Shown: one piece after another, positions 45,260 through 57,106 of the stretch
Numbering within the stretch: position 1 is the first letter of the stretch
Layout of the letters: every line of letters starts with the position of its first letter
Source: Lagopus muta
Lineage: Eukaryota; Chordata; Aves; Galliformes; Phasianidae
NCBI RefSeq assembly: GCF_023343835.1
Contig: NC_064435.1
Location: 80,486,134-80,550,133 of the forward strand
Direction of reading: 5' to 3'
DNA length: 64,000 bases
Notes under the pieces: model-generated
The model's database searches: none
The model's input: the letters and a program-made list of their open reading frames with translations, nothing else
What the model was told of the DNA's origin: nothing
Translations under genes and position numbers: made by a program

Positions 45260-48148
45260 GGCCGTAGATATTATACTTTTCTTCCCTTACATTGACTTCT
45301 TCCTGTTACTGTCCATCCAGCTATAGCAACATCTGTTGCTTTTTTTTCCCAAAGTTTCTGTGAGGCTCTGATCATATTCTTCCACTGTTTTTCTTCATTT
45401 TCTTCACTGTTTTGTGAGTGGTTTACCTAGCCCAGTTAATTACTCATCTCCCTCCTGTTTCCTGACTGTTTCCTGCCTATGGGGAGGAGACTGTAGGAGG
45501 CATTCATAAGTATGTAGAAGATTTTAACAATTCCTGCTGAAGCTGAACCCATGAAAGAATGAGGAGTAATTTGTTACATAGACGTATGTAACATAGACCA
45601 TAGACAGTCCAGTACTTACATGGCAGAACACTGTCTTACTGTCTTTAGGTCTTGAAATTGGAATATCTCCTTGGTAAATTTTATTTCCTACATGATTCTT
45701 TTCCTGCCTTTGTACTGCTGTTCTGTGGCTGTTGAGCAACAGCTTGTGAGCTGCTGTTCTGTGTCCTTGCTCCTTCTTGTTAGTCTCAGCGAGCTGCTGC
45801 CAGGGACACAGCATGGAATTTGGAAGTGAGGGAAGGCAGAGCATTATGAGAAGGCTCAAGGTGCCACAGCTCAGCCTGCTGTGTGAGAAGGGGAGGTCTA
45901 ATGTACTTACAGGGGCTCACTCTTTTGAATGACCTCTGATGTAACAGCAGCAATGTTACCCATCAGATAAGAGATGTAACAGCGAGATATCTCCTTCTGT
46001 ACCAGCTTCAGCTCCTGAACACTCACATGAAATCTCCTATGGGAATTTCTGCAGATTTACCAAGAAGAAACTTGAGGAGATGTGCAGTACCTCTATTTAT
46101 TACCACAATTAAAACAGTCATGGCTATAAGCAAAACCTGCTAGCAGACTGTCATACTCGTTCTCCGTGGCTTGTGAGGACAAGATGCAACTGGGAGGGAA
46201 TTGTCTCGGAAAGCAGCTTTAGAGAACTACTCTATGTATAGCATATAATACAGTTGATCATTTCTTAACTTATATATGCTTTGGTAGTAACTTTGTTGTC
46301 ATGTATGTAGTTACACACCTGTCTTTCAGGCATTTTATCCATGTGTAATTTCCAGTGGCATTTTCTAAAGCTTTGGGGCTCAGTTCAACATACATCACAG
46401 AGCAAAAGGTAATTGTATATTTATGCTTCTGTTTCGTAATTAACACGAAGCTCTGTTTCCTTTGCAGGGTAGAAAAAGCAAATAGCTATACTCTGTCTTC
46501 TCTCATTCATTTATTCTGTGTGTGTTGTAAAACTCCCACCTGTTAGGCTTCCCAGGGCCCAGATACTTTTCTTCTGTTTGCTATGCTGTGTTGCTTAAAG
46601 CCCGGTACAGTGAACAGCATGACAGGAGTAAAATTCTTCAAGTTCAGACCTGCCTGTTGCCTCTGTCTGTCCAGGACTGGAGGGATAGAGTGTGACAAAC
46701 AGAAAGACCAGATCTGAATGAGGAGATAAATCACAAAAGCCCAAAAACAACCATTTTAGGGAGACAGTTAATTCAGAAACCTATGAATGCTCTCAGATTT
46801 ATACCTTCATTTGTATAACTGTTTTTACAACATCTGTTAACTGGTTAGTAATTGTTCAATAAGTAACTGCAAAATGAGTAAGATAAATATCTGTTTGACC
46901 TTGGAATATGGGAAGTTCTGGAGCCCCAGTAAGAAACATTTGTCCAATTTGCAGAGAAAAAGACAAGGTTTCAAACAAGTTATTGTAGAAAAGGCATTAG
47001 CAAAAACCTACTTATTTGTGTATTTAGTTACTGAACTTTGCTCCCGCTGCTCTTTTAATGTGTTGATTTGATCTCTGTTGTGGTGGAAGGTGCACCATAC
47101 GTGCTTCTCTGATGATAGGCACCTCACAACCAGCACATAGCAGTCAACTGAATGGAAAGTTTAAGACTTAGCAGAGTGCTGTGGGGCATGGGAAGAAGTT
47201 TTCCCCCCAAGTTGATGAAAGGCCCAGACCAGCTCCTGCTGGCACATTATAACTCTCCTGGAAAGGAGGGCAGAGAAGATCAAAGGAAAAATACTGCCAA
47301 AGAACAAAACCTATAAAGATTCCTCACCCTGTCTAATTATCACATCACGCTTTGAGCCAACATGTGAGGCTTGTGGTGCCAGCTGTGAAGAAGGCAATTA
47401 ATAACTTTAAACTGAACCCAGCTCCAGGCTCAGGATGAGAAGCTGAGAACAGTTATGTACAGGTAATGGGGCTGCTATTTCCACCCCTTCATGAAGCACA
47501 CCAATTGCTTCATGGCTGTGTAGTAGGGATGGTGGGAAATGCCTTTGAGATACTTTGAGAAATAGGATGAAATCTGTAGGTTTTTAAAGGTCTCTATCAA
47601 TCCTAACTAGGTAGTGATGGCATTTCAAGAGGACAAGGTGAGCTTTGCTCATATGGTGAGGTCTGGAGTGCTGTGTTGAAAGTGCTGTGGGGGGAAGTAG
47701 GTTGGGGTTTGAGTTCTGCTGTCCTGAAATGAACCTTCCAAACCAAATAGAGTTCTTTACCAACACAAATTATGCTTTGGCTTCCTTCAAAGGAACTTGA
47801 AGACTTTCTAAACGCTCCTGGTTGAATCACTGTAGCAGCTGGGGGAGCAAACTTCGTTAGTGCTATCTCCATTTCACAGCTGCGAAAGCTAAAGCACAGA
47901 AGGCAACATAGATCTGAGCAAAAGGTCTATGAAGTTCCAAAAGGATGGCAGTTGTTTGCAACCAGTCTCATGCTCTGTGGGGCTCATAATTCCTATTGTG
48001 AACCCATGCTGAGTCGTGTCCACCAAAACAGGACTCTTCTTTGGCACTGAGCGAGTTCTTTGATTCAGAAGAAGACTGTGGCTGAGGCTACGAATCAGGT
48101 GTTTTTGTTTCAGAGCCCATTCTTGAAATACAAAATCTCTGTTTTATT
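45260..48148. other. Non-coding DNA, nothing recognised
   Basis: No dated element or coding domain seen. A 111-codon minus-strand frame at 45524-45859 lacks a recognisable motif. Confidence 0.5.
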
Positions 48149-48205
48149 GAATCATAGAATATTCTGAGTTGGGAGCGACCCACAAGGATCAAAGGATTCA
48201 TCTTA
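48149..48205 (-). mobile_element. CR1 LINE, short 3' tail fragment
   Basis: GAATCATAGAATATTCTGAG, TTGGGAGCGACCCACAAGGA and TCAAAGGATTCATC give the reverse-complement CR1 end. Only about 55 bp is clear; the right side blends into unrelated sequence. Confidence 0.8.
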
Positions 48206-49830
48206 GCATGTGAACAGCCTGTTCCACCTACCTTGTAACATCTCCGTGCACCACACACTGAGCATTTTTTATCTATGGCAGGCTTGGCAGCCAGAAAAGG
48301 GATTCCCAGTACCTGATGTGTGGTTTATGGAAAGAAGGATTTCATGATCAATTTTACTACACATTAAGGGCAAAACAAAACAAAACAAAAACCAAAAACC
48401 GCCTAAGTGTGTTTTATATATACATCTAGAAGAAATCCTTGGTATTTCTGAAGTTGTTTCTAAGCCACCTTGTTTCAATTTAAGATTTTTCAATAAAATA
48501 AACCTCCTTAAAAGCTGCATGTCGTTACATTTTGACTTAAAATTAAAGGAACATTGTAACTCTTTTATTTTGCTAATATTCCAAAAATAAACATTTTTAC
48601 TTATAAAGCTTTTAGGAAAATTCATTCCTGTTTACAGTCGCAGCACATGCATGTGCTGGTTCCAATTCTGTCAGCCAAGCAGCTGTCCTGCCATTAACGC
48701 TCTTTAGCAGCTGTGTTCTTTCTGCTACCTGGGGACCTGTTAAGAAGCGTTTACAGAGTTTCATGCAGACAGGTGTCCTGCAAAAGCAATGCCGCCTGCA
48801 AAGGAATGCAATAAGGGCCACTGCTCTTCCAACACCCTCAGATATTTTGAGCATTTTATTTCACTAATAAAAGAGAAAAGCAAATTATTAAGGTGCTCCA
48901 CCTTCCTACTGCTCAGATAGTTTAAATAAGGAAGTTATGCCCTTGAAAAAAATGTTCACTTGCACAGTAAAATTCCAGCCTCACTTTGTGGCTACAGTGT
49001 ATTCTGAAATGAGCTAGAAGGGTGCTAAGGGATGCAGCATAGCTATTCCTATGAGAGAGCTCCCTAGCACAACTGCGATGCTTTTTTCACATACACAAGC
49101 TGTAAGGAGAGGCACCACAGAATAGTCACTCCCAGATCTGGGGAGACAAACTGTCTTCTTGTTTGCTAAAGGAGTACATCTTTTTTTCTGCTGTATCTTA
49201 ATACCATCTTTTTTTCTTTCTTTCATTTTTTCTTTTTAATTTAAACTTACATTAAAATTGATTAAATTGCAGAACTGGGCATGACAGCAGTCTTGAGAAG
49301 AACAGTTTGGATTATATCTGAACAGTAACTGTGAATTTTGGTGCTCACAAATGTATCAGGCTTCATCAAATGTTCGAATGTGTAACATTTCCAGGAGCAG
49401 TGTAAAAGGAGGCTACTAGCTAACATTTCAATCCATGAATGACCAAAATTAGGCACTTGGAGCACCTCAAAAGTGCTCCAAGTGCAATGCAGAAATAAGC
49501 GTGTTTCCTTGCAGCAGCTTGATCCTATGTTCTTAGCATGCTTTCTCAGTGATGCTGGGAAATGGAGCCATGGGTTGTTTTTTTGGTTTGCTTCTGTGCT
49601 ACTCTAAACTTGTAAGAGACTGGTGAAGTCTGCAAGGGACATAATAAATTGCGGGTTGCAAGGCTTTTGTTATGCTCAAGTGCACCATGAGTTGCAGGTT
49701 TTGTGGATCGTGGGTGTCAGTGTGATTATCTGGCAGAGGGTGCCTAGTACAGAAAAATTAAGAGAAAGCTTTTGGACCGGATTTGTTTTCCTGCAGATGA
49801 ATAAAAAACATTGTCTTCTGTCCGAGATAA
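48206..49830. other. Non-coding DNA with one perfect hairpin
   Basis: Apart from a CAAAA-type run near 48371-48391 and the hairpin at 49453-49485, no element or gene is recognisable. Confidence 0.5.
49453..49485. repeat. Perfect 13-bp inverted repeat (hairpin)
   Basis: GCACTTGGAGCAC and GTGCTCCAAGTGC are exact reverse complements separated by the seven bases CTCAAAA. Pairing does not extend beyond the arms. By a rough estimate, fewer than 0.01 such structures are expected by chance in a window of this size. The stem is too short for a standard microRNA precursor. Confidence 0.9.
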
Positions 49831-49995
49831 GAATCAAAATAGCTTAGGTTGGAGGAGACCTTAAAGACGATGTAGTACCAACTCCCTACAGTGTGTGAGG
49901 TTGCCACCCACCAGATCAGGTTGCCCAGGGTCCTATCCAATCTGTCTCTGAATGCCTCCAGGGATGGGGCACCCATGGCTTTTTGGGCAAAGAAT
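49831..49995 (-). mobile_element. CR1 LINE, 3' fragment
   Basis: GCTTAGGTTGGAGGAGACCT, CACCAGATCAGGTTGCCCAG, GGTCCTATCCAATCTGTCTC, TGAATGCCTCCAGGGATGGG and GCACCCATGGCTTTTTGGGC follow the reverse-complement order of CR1 3' UTR. The tail octamers at the left edge are nearly lost (GAATCAAAATAG). Confidence 0.92.
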
Positions 49996-50437
49996 TACTC
50001 TCTGTGGAAGAGAGGAGCTCAACCACTGGCCCATGTGTGGCCCAAGTGCCTTGTGGAATACCTTGGACAATGAAGGGCTCTCCTAATTTAAGGGTGACTT
50101 GGTGTACCTGCTGAGCATTAGGATAAATACACATTTATTGCCAGCACCTTTCTGTAGAGCTGAATGTAGAGTATATTGAGGGCATGTCTACATCACTGAC
50201 CTGGAGGAACCTGTGCAAGCTCCAAGCCTGCCAGTAAAACTGCTCAACAAAATAAAACACTGACTCAGACCCTGGATGGGATGCAGTCAGGCCGTATTAG
50301 GCTTTCTCTTTGGAGTCTTCAGTACTGCTTCATAGAACACTGGAATGGGACACGAGGTTTTGGGTCAAAGTCTGTGCCTGGGACATGAAGTAGGATAACA
50401 TACCCAAGTCTGCTGAAAGAAGCCTCCAGTTTCTAAT

Positions 50438-50465
50438 CTGATGGACAAAAGAAGTAGAAACTTGG
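50438..50465 (+). repeat. 28-bp direct repeat, left copy
   Basis: Starts CTGATGGACAAAAGAAGTAG and ends AAACTTGG. Identical over all 28 bases to 50512-50539. The two copies bracket the telomere-type insert. Confidence 0.97.
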
Positions 50466-50490
50466 GTTAGGATTAGGGTTAGGGTTAGGG
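50464..50490 (+). repeat. Interstitial telomeric repeat, (TTAGGG)4
   Basis: GGG, then TTAGGA, then three perfect TTAGGG units ending at 50490. Vertebrate telomeres are made of TTAGGG, so this is a short interstitial telomeric sequence. With four GGG runs and one longer loop it could also form a G-quadruplex. Confidence 0.95.
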
Positions 50491-50509
50491 TGAATGATGA
50501 CATTCACCC
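50488..50509. repeat. 9-bp foldback next to the telomeric units
   Basis: GGGTGAATG and CATTCACCC pair perfectly around ATGA. The first three G belong to the last TTAGGG unit, so the inverted arm copies the telomeric end and the bases after it. Confidence 0.9.
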
Positions 50510-50511
50510 AC

Positions 50512-50539
50512 CTGATGGACAAAAGAAGTAGAAACTTGG
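50512..50539 (+). repeat. 28-bp direct repeat, right copy
   Basis: Exact second copy of 50438-50465, beginning at CTGATGGAC and ending ACTTGG. Confidence 0.97.
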
Positions 50540-50637
50540 TTTTCTCTATCTAGTCTGTCTTTTCCTTCAAATGCATGACAAAAAATCTTACCTGGTATGT
50601 CTAATTGTCTAGCCCTCTTTGCTAGGAAAACAGTATT

Positions 50638-50677
50638 AAAAAAAAAAAAAAAAAAGAAAAAGGAAAGAAAAGAAATA
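50638..50677. repeat. A-rich tract
   Basis: A18 followed by AG-rich units (GAAAAAGGAAAGAAAAG). Simple repeat. Confidence 0.9.
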
Positions 50678-53136
50678 AGAAACTAGAGTTGAAAGGCAAA
50701 TTTGGCAATCAGCCAGACATGGGAATTCTTTTCTTATCTGAGTAAGGCCTCATGATCACAGAACTGTTGGTAAGGTGAGCCTCCAGATTTCAGATCTCCG
50801 CTCAGATTTCACTGCCAAAATCCTAAGCTTTATGCTGTGATTCAAAAAGTAGTACTGCGTTTGTGCTGTATAACGTTAGCATGCCCAGCTTTCTGTCTGA
50901 TAATAGGACACCTCTGAGGAGTCCCCCTCTGCTTGTCAGAGTCTGTCCTGTTTCCACCAACTTTACACATTTTTCAGCTGTCTACAGTTATGTCCCTTTC
51001 CCATGCAGCTCCTTAGCGTATCTGGAGTTGGCACAAAGCAAATCCAAACTGCTCCCTACAGATGGTGGCTACTCCAAATAGAACACAAACTCAGGGAGAA
51101 AGGCAAAAATCACCTTTTCACTTGCCTACTGAGGCAACTGCACCTGGAAGCAAGGATATGTGCTGGTGTCCCATGGTACCTCTTCTTTATTTTTAGCTTT
51201 CAGGGTTAAAAACTTTTAATTAAAGAAAAAGAAACAAAAGTGGCCAATGTTACTTTCACAGAGATGACCAAAAGGGATTTAAGCAGTAAAGGAAACAGAG
51301 TTGAAAGATTATCTTCAACTTCTTTCCGATTGAAACAATTCATTTCATATATATGTACTGCCACAATGCATCAACTTTATTTTACCTTCCTTCCAACCTC
51401 TATAAACATGTCCTTAAAAAAACGCTGTGAATTAATATTTGAGGAATTTACTCTCACTGTGATATTGAGGAAATTTTTTTTTGAATAGCAGTAGTAGAAC
51501 TTGCTTCAAAACAAAGCTTTGCATTATTAGATAAAAGAGAATTTAATTGGAAAATATGCTTAATGTATAAATGATCCGCTACTTTAAGGTTATTTGCTCT
51601 GTCTTCCAGTGGGATTTGTTGTATAAAACCATGGTTTGTATCTAACAGTTGTTCTGAGGGAAGTCTCTCATTGAAATAGTTTGAAAAAATCTGTGGAATA
51701 CGATGGATACCAAAGACTGTTATTTGTTACCCACGATATACTCAAGTGAACTGTAAAATCTTCTGCTGAGGAAGATCCCTTTCTGATACTCAGTTCCTTT
51801 CTTTGGAAGGTGTACTGTGTTTTCAAAGCATGGTGGAAGAAACAAAAAAGATGAATTAAGAAACCAAACCAAACACCCAGTCAAAGGTGTGACAAAAATT
51901 GGCAGTGTCATTCTGCAAAGAGAAAATTGCTACCACTAAAATTGCATGAAAGAGGGCTTTGAGACCAGGAATGAAGCTGCAGGAAAGAAAGTTTCATATA
52001 CGCATGGCCTCAAAATAAATGAAGAGAAGTATGATTATGTATCTAGCCATTTAATTGCTTTAGCTTTTACAGATCTAAAAGATGGATTCTAATTTGATTG
52101 CTGTTACCAAGTCATGTAGCTTACTGAGAGCATGGGAATGCTGGCTGTGTTAACCTGAGAAAATGGCTCTGGGAAGGCAGCACGTGCAAGAGAACATTTA
52201 AGACTTAGGATCAAGGGAAGGACTAACAGGCTCCAAGACTTTCCCTTGGCTTTTGCCCTCCATCTTATGCTTCCCCCCCTATGCCTGTCTTCCCTTCCTT
52301 TCAAATCTGTTGCAGTGTTCCCAGGGAGATTTGGCTTCATGGGGAGGTTTATAGATTTTAACGTTGCTGCCTCCGGGTCTGTAGTCCAATTTCTTGCACT
52401 CTAAGTGGAGATCAACAAATCAATGTGGGTGAGAAAACATTTCAGCATGTTTCCAAATTGTGAAGAAGTGGCACACCTTTGCCTCTTTCCCCTTCCTCCC
52501 CGCAGCAATGCAGGTGTCTTTGGGAGGATGTTGCGCAGGCAAACAAATTTCTAAGCAGTAAGCAGCTTTGGGTGCCCTCGGCTGACACACTATCGGGTAA
52601 TAAATTGCCAGGAAATAGAGTCAGAGCCCTGTTTTTAGAACAGCTTTGAGAGGCCTCAAACAGATAAATGCAGATAGCAAGCAAGCTTGGCCAGACCCAG
52701 TGCCCAGGCTGAGCTCAGTAAATCTGGAAGAAGAGCTGGGTCTGAGGGGGACTCTGCACCTCCAGCCCCACTCTCTTTTCTCCTCCTGTGTGTTCTGTTT
52801 TGCTCTGGGTTTTTTTTTTTTCTTCCCCTGGCAACAGCTCCTCAGTAGTTTTAGTCCACCAAAAGCAGCAGATGCTTTGCACACCTTGAAACAATTTCTT
52901 TCCCAGGCCATGCTATGGAACAAATCTGAGAAGCTTAGGTGATATAAGCACAGGGGAGCTGGGTTCCTCTGTGTTTCAGGGAGGACAGGGATTTAAACAA
53001 ATCCCACTGACCTTAGCAAGAGGTGGTTAAATGTATGTTTTGGATTTGGGGCAAAGCAATGAAATGTGGAAGGGGAATGGAGTCCTAAGGAGCTGGGATT
53101 TAATTGTGAATTCTGAGCTGCTTAGTTTTCCTAATT

Positions 53137-53166
53137 AAAAAAGAAAGAAAGAAAAAAAAAAAGAAG
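53137..53166. repeat. (GAAA)n/A-rich tract
   Basis: A6, two GAAA units and A11. Simple repeat. Confidence 0.9.
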
Positions 53167-54088
53167 TAACTTAAAACTCTGAGGCAAAAATATATATTCC
53201 TTTAAATTCCACTCATTTTGGAAACATCCAGGTTTAGGAAGGATGACTTATGCCCCAGGAATTCTGGGTGTCCAGGGAATGTATTAGACTCCCAGAGTCA
53301 TCTAGAGTAGCCTAGAGGGCTTCACTCTTACAATGGGACAATTTTCTGCTGACTGAAGACTAGACCAACAATGGAACCTCAATTTTCCTGCATAAAGTTT
53401 GCATTTGAACCTGAACCTGCTTTCAGACAACACCCCTCCCACACCTGTAAGTGAAAGATGAGCACTTAAAGTAAGTTGAAGTAAAACAAATCTTTTTGCC
53501 TGTGTTATTACATACTGCTTCAACATGCAGTTACTGTTGACAAGAGAATAGGCATTCAGTGTAACCGAAAAATGTCCTAAAAATGATAAAACTGCCTATG
53601 GGACAAAAGGCATTGAACTGAGTAATGAAAATTCAAATCCAGAATACTTGAATATAAATTATCTGGATTAAACTAGGGGTGGTCTTATCTTGAACAGCCA
53701 TCTTAGTGTCATATGCATATTTCAGGGCTGAAAAGTTCTATCAAGATGCTCATCTCAAAGTCACTCTAAGAGAAAATGTGGCATTAATGCAACACCAGGG
53801 CCTTGCCTTGCATGTGTACTGAAATAGTGGTTTTACAGTACTGTTGCACAGCTGCCTTTTCTGTGTCTTCATTGCAGACAATCTAGAAATCAATGTGCAA
53901 GGCCCTGCTTACCTGCTGGGCATTCCCCCAGAAGATGATAGGAGTTTCATGCTGGTGCTTTCCTAATTTTCTGGTTATCTGCCAGAGGAGTGTGATCAGA
54001 CACGCTATTCAGAATGCGTATTGGGGCTTCTAAGCCTCATAAAACAATGCAGAGGTTAACCCAGGCAACCATCAGGCTGTAGCTGAAA

Positions 54089-54145
54089 ATTGGCCTGCCT
54101 TCAGAGGATAAAAGAGCGGTGGGAGGGTCTCTTCAGGCAAACACA
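54089..54145 (+). promoter_or_regulatory. TATA-like / inverted CCAAT-like promoter candidate
   Basis: ATTGG (inverted CCAAT) at 54089-54093 is followed by GATAAAAG at 54107-54114, and then by a more GC-rich stretch (AGCGGTGGGAGGG). A start about 25-32 bases after the TATA-like box would fall near 54138. Such motifs are common by chance; the value lies in the consensus splice donor 230 bases downstream. Confidence 0.25.
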
Positions 54146-54374
54146 GCTAGTGAGTGAATTGTTAAAAAACCTTGATCTTCAAGACACAGAAGGAAGGAGC
54201 TTTCTGAACTTGGAGGAGATTGGTAAACTGGAGGTTGACAGCGAAACAGTAATGCCCCCCACATAGTAAGGATGAAGACTGTTGCATGGATGTGCTCCAG
54301 TTGGAGGAGAGCTTTGTTCTGAGGAGATGCTCTCGGGTCAGGTGAAGACAGCAGGATTCTTTCAAACCAGATAG
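54138..54374 (+). other. Possible non-coding first exon (speculative)
   Basis: From the presumed start near 54138 to a full-consensus splice donor GATAG|GTAAGT at 54375. The interior is mildly purine-rich and has no long plus-strand frame, so if transcribed it would be a 5' UTR or lncRNA exon. A candidate downstream acceptor (GTTTGTCTTACAG, AG at 55455-55456) is followed by AATAAA at 55468, giving at most a tiny last exon. No splice partner is secure. Confidence 0.2.
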
Positions 54375-55204
54375 GTAAGTCAGCTCCTCAGAGCTGGATT
54401 TCAAGTGAAACCCGGATCAGTTCATTATTCCGGGGTGGAACCAGGAATTTCCATGGCTTTGATCAAAATCACACAAAAGTAATGGCTGTGGAGATGGCTT
54501 GCTTTGAAGTTTTCAGTTTGAAATTTCAGATAATCCAAAATGCAAAGTGGAATATGCTGAAATTTGTTTCAAAATAAATAAAAGAGGAAACTATGAAGTC
54601 TCATGAGAAGTAAGGTATTTTTAAAATAGTGTTTCAAATTTGATAGAAAATGTGCGTCGCATTTCAGTTCATCTTCCTCTAAAAAGGTGGTAAGACTGTT
54701 AGAATGAAAAATGGTGATGTTTCCACCAAATAGGGGGTTGGCTTTTAAACACTGTGCTTTCTCTGCTTTTTTTCCCTCTCATTTTCACTTCATCAGAAAT
54801 AATGAAATATGTACTTCCTTGTAGTCTGATAACATAATGGTGTGAGGAGAGATAATTTTCTCCATTTCCAACTTACAAAGATCTTGAAAAAGATAAATAA
54901 GCTCCCATTTTATTTCCAGAACCTTTCTTTGGGGAAATCTTTCAGCATTTCAAACATTCCTTCTACTAGAAAATTTGTTACAGAGAAAAATTGATTGTCA
55001 TCACTAGTGAAATGAAACGTAAAATTACCTTGTACAAATACTGGTGATCAGAGAATGCAGTGCTTAGACAGGTTCTGTTCCATCTAAGGAAATTGATTAC
55101 TGTAACTATGGTTGTTAAGGAGGCAAGAGAAATATTTTAATGGAACTCTAGATGTGGTATGTATGCATGTACACACCACTGTATCTATGCATAGATCCTA
55201 CGTA

Positions 55205-55257
55205 GTGTGCATGTATGTATATACATGTACATATATACACGTGTGTGTGTGCACATG
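55205..55257. repeat. 53-base alternating purine-pyrimidine tract
   Basis: Every base alternates purine/pyrimidine from GTGTGCATGTATG through ATATATACACGTGTGTG to GCACATG. It mixes TG/CA, TA and one CG step. Such tracts can adopt left-handed Z-DNA. A shorter alternating run precedes it at about 55157-55175. Confidence 0.9.
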
Positions 55258-57082
55258 GGTTTGTGTTTTCTGGATTCCCTGGAATTTTTCTATCAAGGCA
55301 CTGGCATTCAATTGCATCCTGTGAAAAAGTAGTTCATACTCAGCTGAAGAGATACTATTTTAATTATAACATTTTCTGTTTCGCACCACTTTTGTGTAGA
55401 TGGACATTAATGTAACTTTCTTTTGCCAAGCTGAAGATAAACTGTTTGTCTTACAGTCTCATTCCAAAATAAAGAAATGACTTTAAGTGCCCTTCACCCC
55501 TAGAAGGAACAGTATGTGATGAAACAGAATATGCCTGCACTTATATTTAATTTTCCTGACAAATGGCTTTTGACCAATTGGTGGTTACTCTGCTTCGTTT
55601 CCATGTTCTATTTTTATGAGAGTTTTTTCTTTTTTTTTTTTAAAATACTGATCTTTCCACAAGCTGGTGACACGATGTCATCTCAAGAATAGAATTGGTC
55701 AGAACATGTTTGATGAAATATATTTTAACTGAAATACATGGCTGCTTGGATGTCAAAACATTTTGCAGAGAGCCTTGTGTTGATGAATGGGGAGTTTTCC
55801 CCATCCACCCTGGGATGAGGTCTCCAGTCATGTCTGATCTGAAAGCTTGATTGAAAACTTGGTCTCTCTAACCCAGAAATAAAAGTTTCAACACTCTTCC
55901 AGATGAAAAGCTTTTGTTTTCATTTCAAGATCATAGACAAATTGGAATACCTGCAGTTTGGGAATGAACATACTCCACTGTCACTCAGCCAGCTTGGATC
56001 AAGACCTCCTCTTCAACAAGCAGCTGTGCCAAATTTCCAAAAAAGGGTGCAGGAATACAGCCGCATTTTTTGTTCCTCAAAAATCACTTTCTCTGTAGCT
56101 GAAGCTTGAGCACCCTTTTTCTTTTTGTCTGAAACAGGCTAGGTAAGGGCCATTAGGGCAGGCCACAGATGCACACAGCCAGGCAGCGACTCGATGGATG
56201 GCTCTGGTTGGCTGCTGTAGTCCGGCTGGTTTCCCTCCAGTACCATTGTGGGCTACCCTGGGTTTTGGCAGAGCTGTGGCCTTCCCAGAATTCTTTTGAG
56301 GCAGCTGTAAAAATGTAAAACAACTATTTTTTACTTCAAATTCCTCCAAAAGGGTGACATGACTGAAACCCATAGCTGGTTGAACAAGATTAAGCTGTAA
56401 TGTTAATTGTGCTGATTGAATTTTAATGATCTGTTTCTTGTTTCAAAAGATGATGTCACATTTTCAACCTGTGAGGCTGTGATTGGACATTAGCTAGATA
56501 ATCTATAAATCTGAGCAACACCCCTAAATTAGACTTCGAATCTTGCAGTCTCTGTTGGAATTTGCTGGTCATGTTTCCATCCACTGAACCCTCTGGTCAT
56601 TTCCCAACACACCTTGAACTCAGATTGAAATGTGAAATATCTCAAACAGTTTTCCTGTGGGTTCCTTGAAAGTACTAGACTTGTTCTGGATATTTTCTTT
56701 TTCTAAAACTTTGGCATTCTTTAAAATTGGGAATAAGTTTGAAAAGTGAGGTCCACTGTTAGCACTTAGGAGCAAAAATTCTGTTATTTGAAAAGTATAA
56801 TTAAAAGCAGTAGTCACTGCCATCGCAGTAGTGAATGCCATCAAACCTTTCTTTCATATTCTCAGAAATAACTAAGATGAATTCCCCAAGAGATTGTATG
56901 ATCTATCCATGATACCTGGAAATCAATATCTAAATACTATTTGAGGATCTGGGCCTTGGAGAATGAAGCATCTGCCTCTGCCTGAGAGGCTGTGGAAAGT
57001 TTTCAGACCACTTCTGAAAACAGGACTTGGGGTAATTGAACTGCTGTAGGAAAGCAGGATGTAAACTCCTGTGAGTGAGAAA

Positions 57083-57106
57083 GGTACATCCTCAGGTACA
57101 TCCTCA
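57083..57106 (+). repeat. 12-bp perfect tandem duplication
   Basis: GGTACATCCTCA occurs twice head to tail, followed by a partial third copy (GGTA-TCCT). Slippage-type duplication. Confidence 0.9.

Larger units (their letters stand above)
49996..54088. other. Non-coding DNA, contains a telomere-type insertion
   Basis: Apart from the structure at 50438-50539 and A-rich runs (50638-50677, 53137-53166), no element or gene is recognised. Overlapping open frames at 52442-52942 have no domain. Confidence 0.5.
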
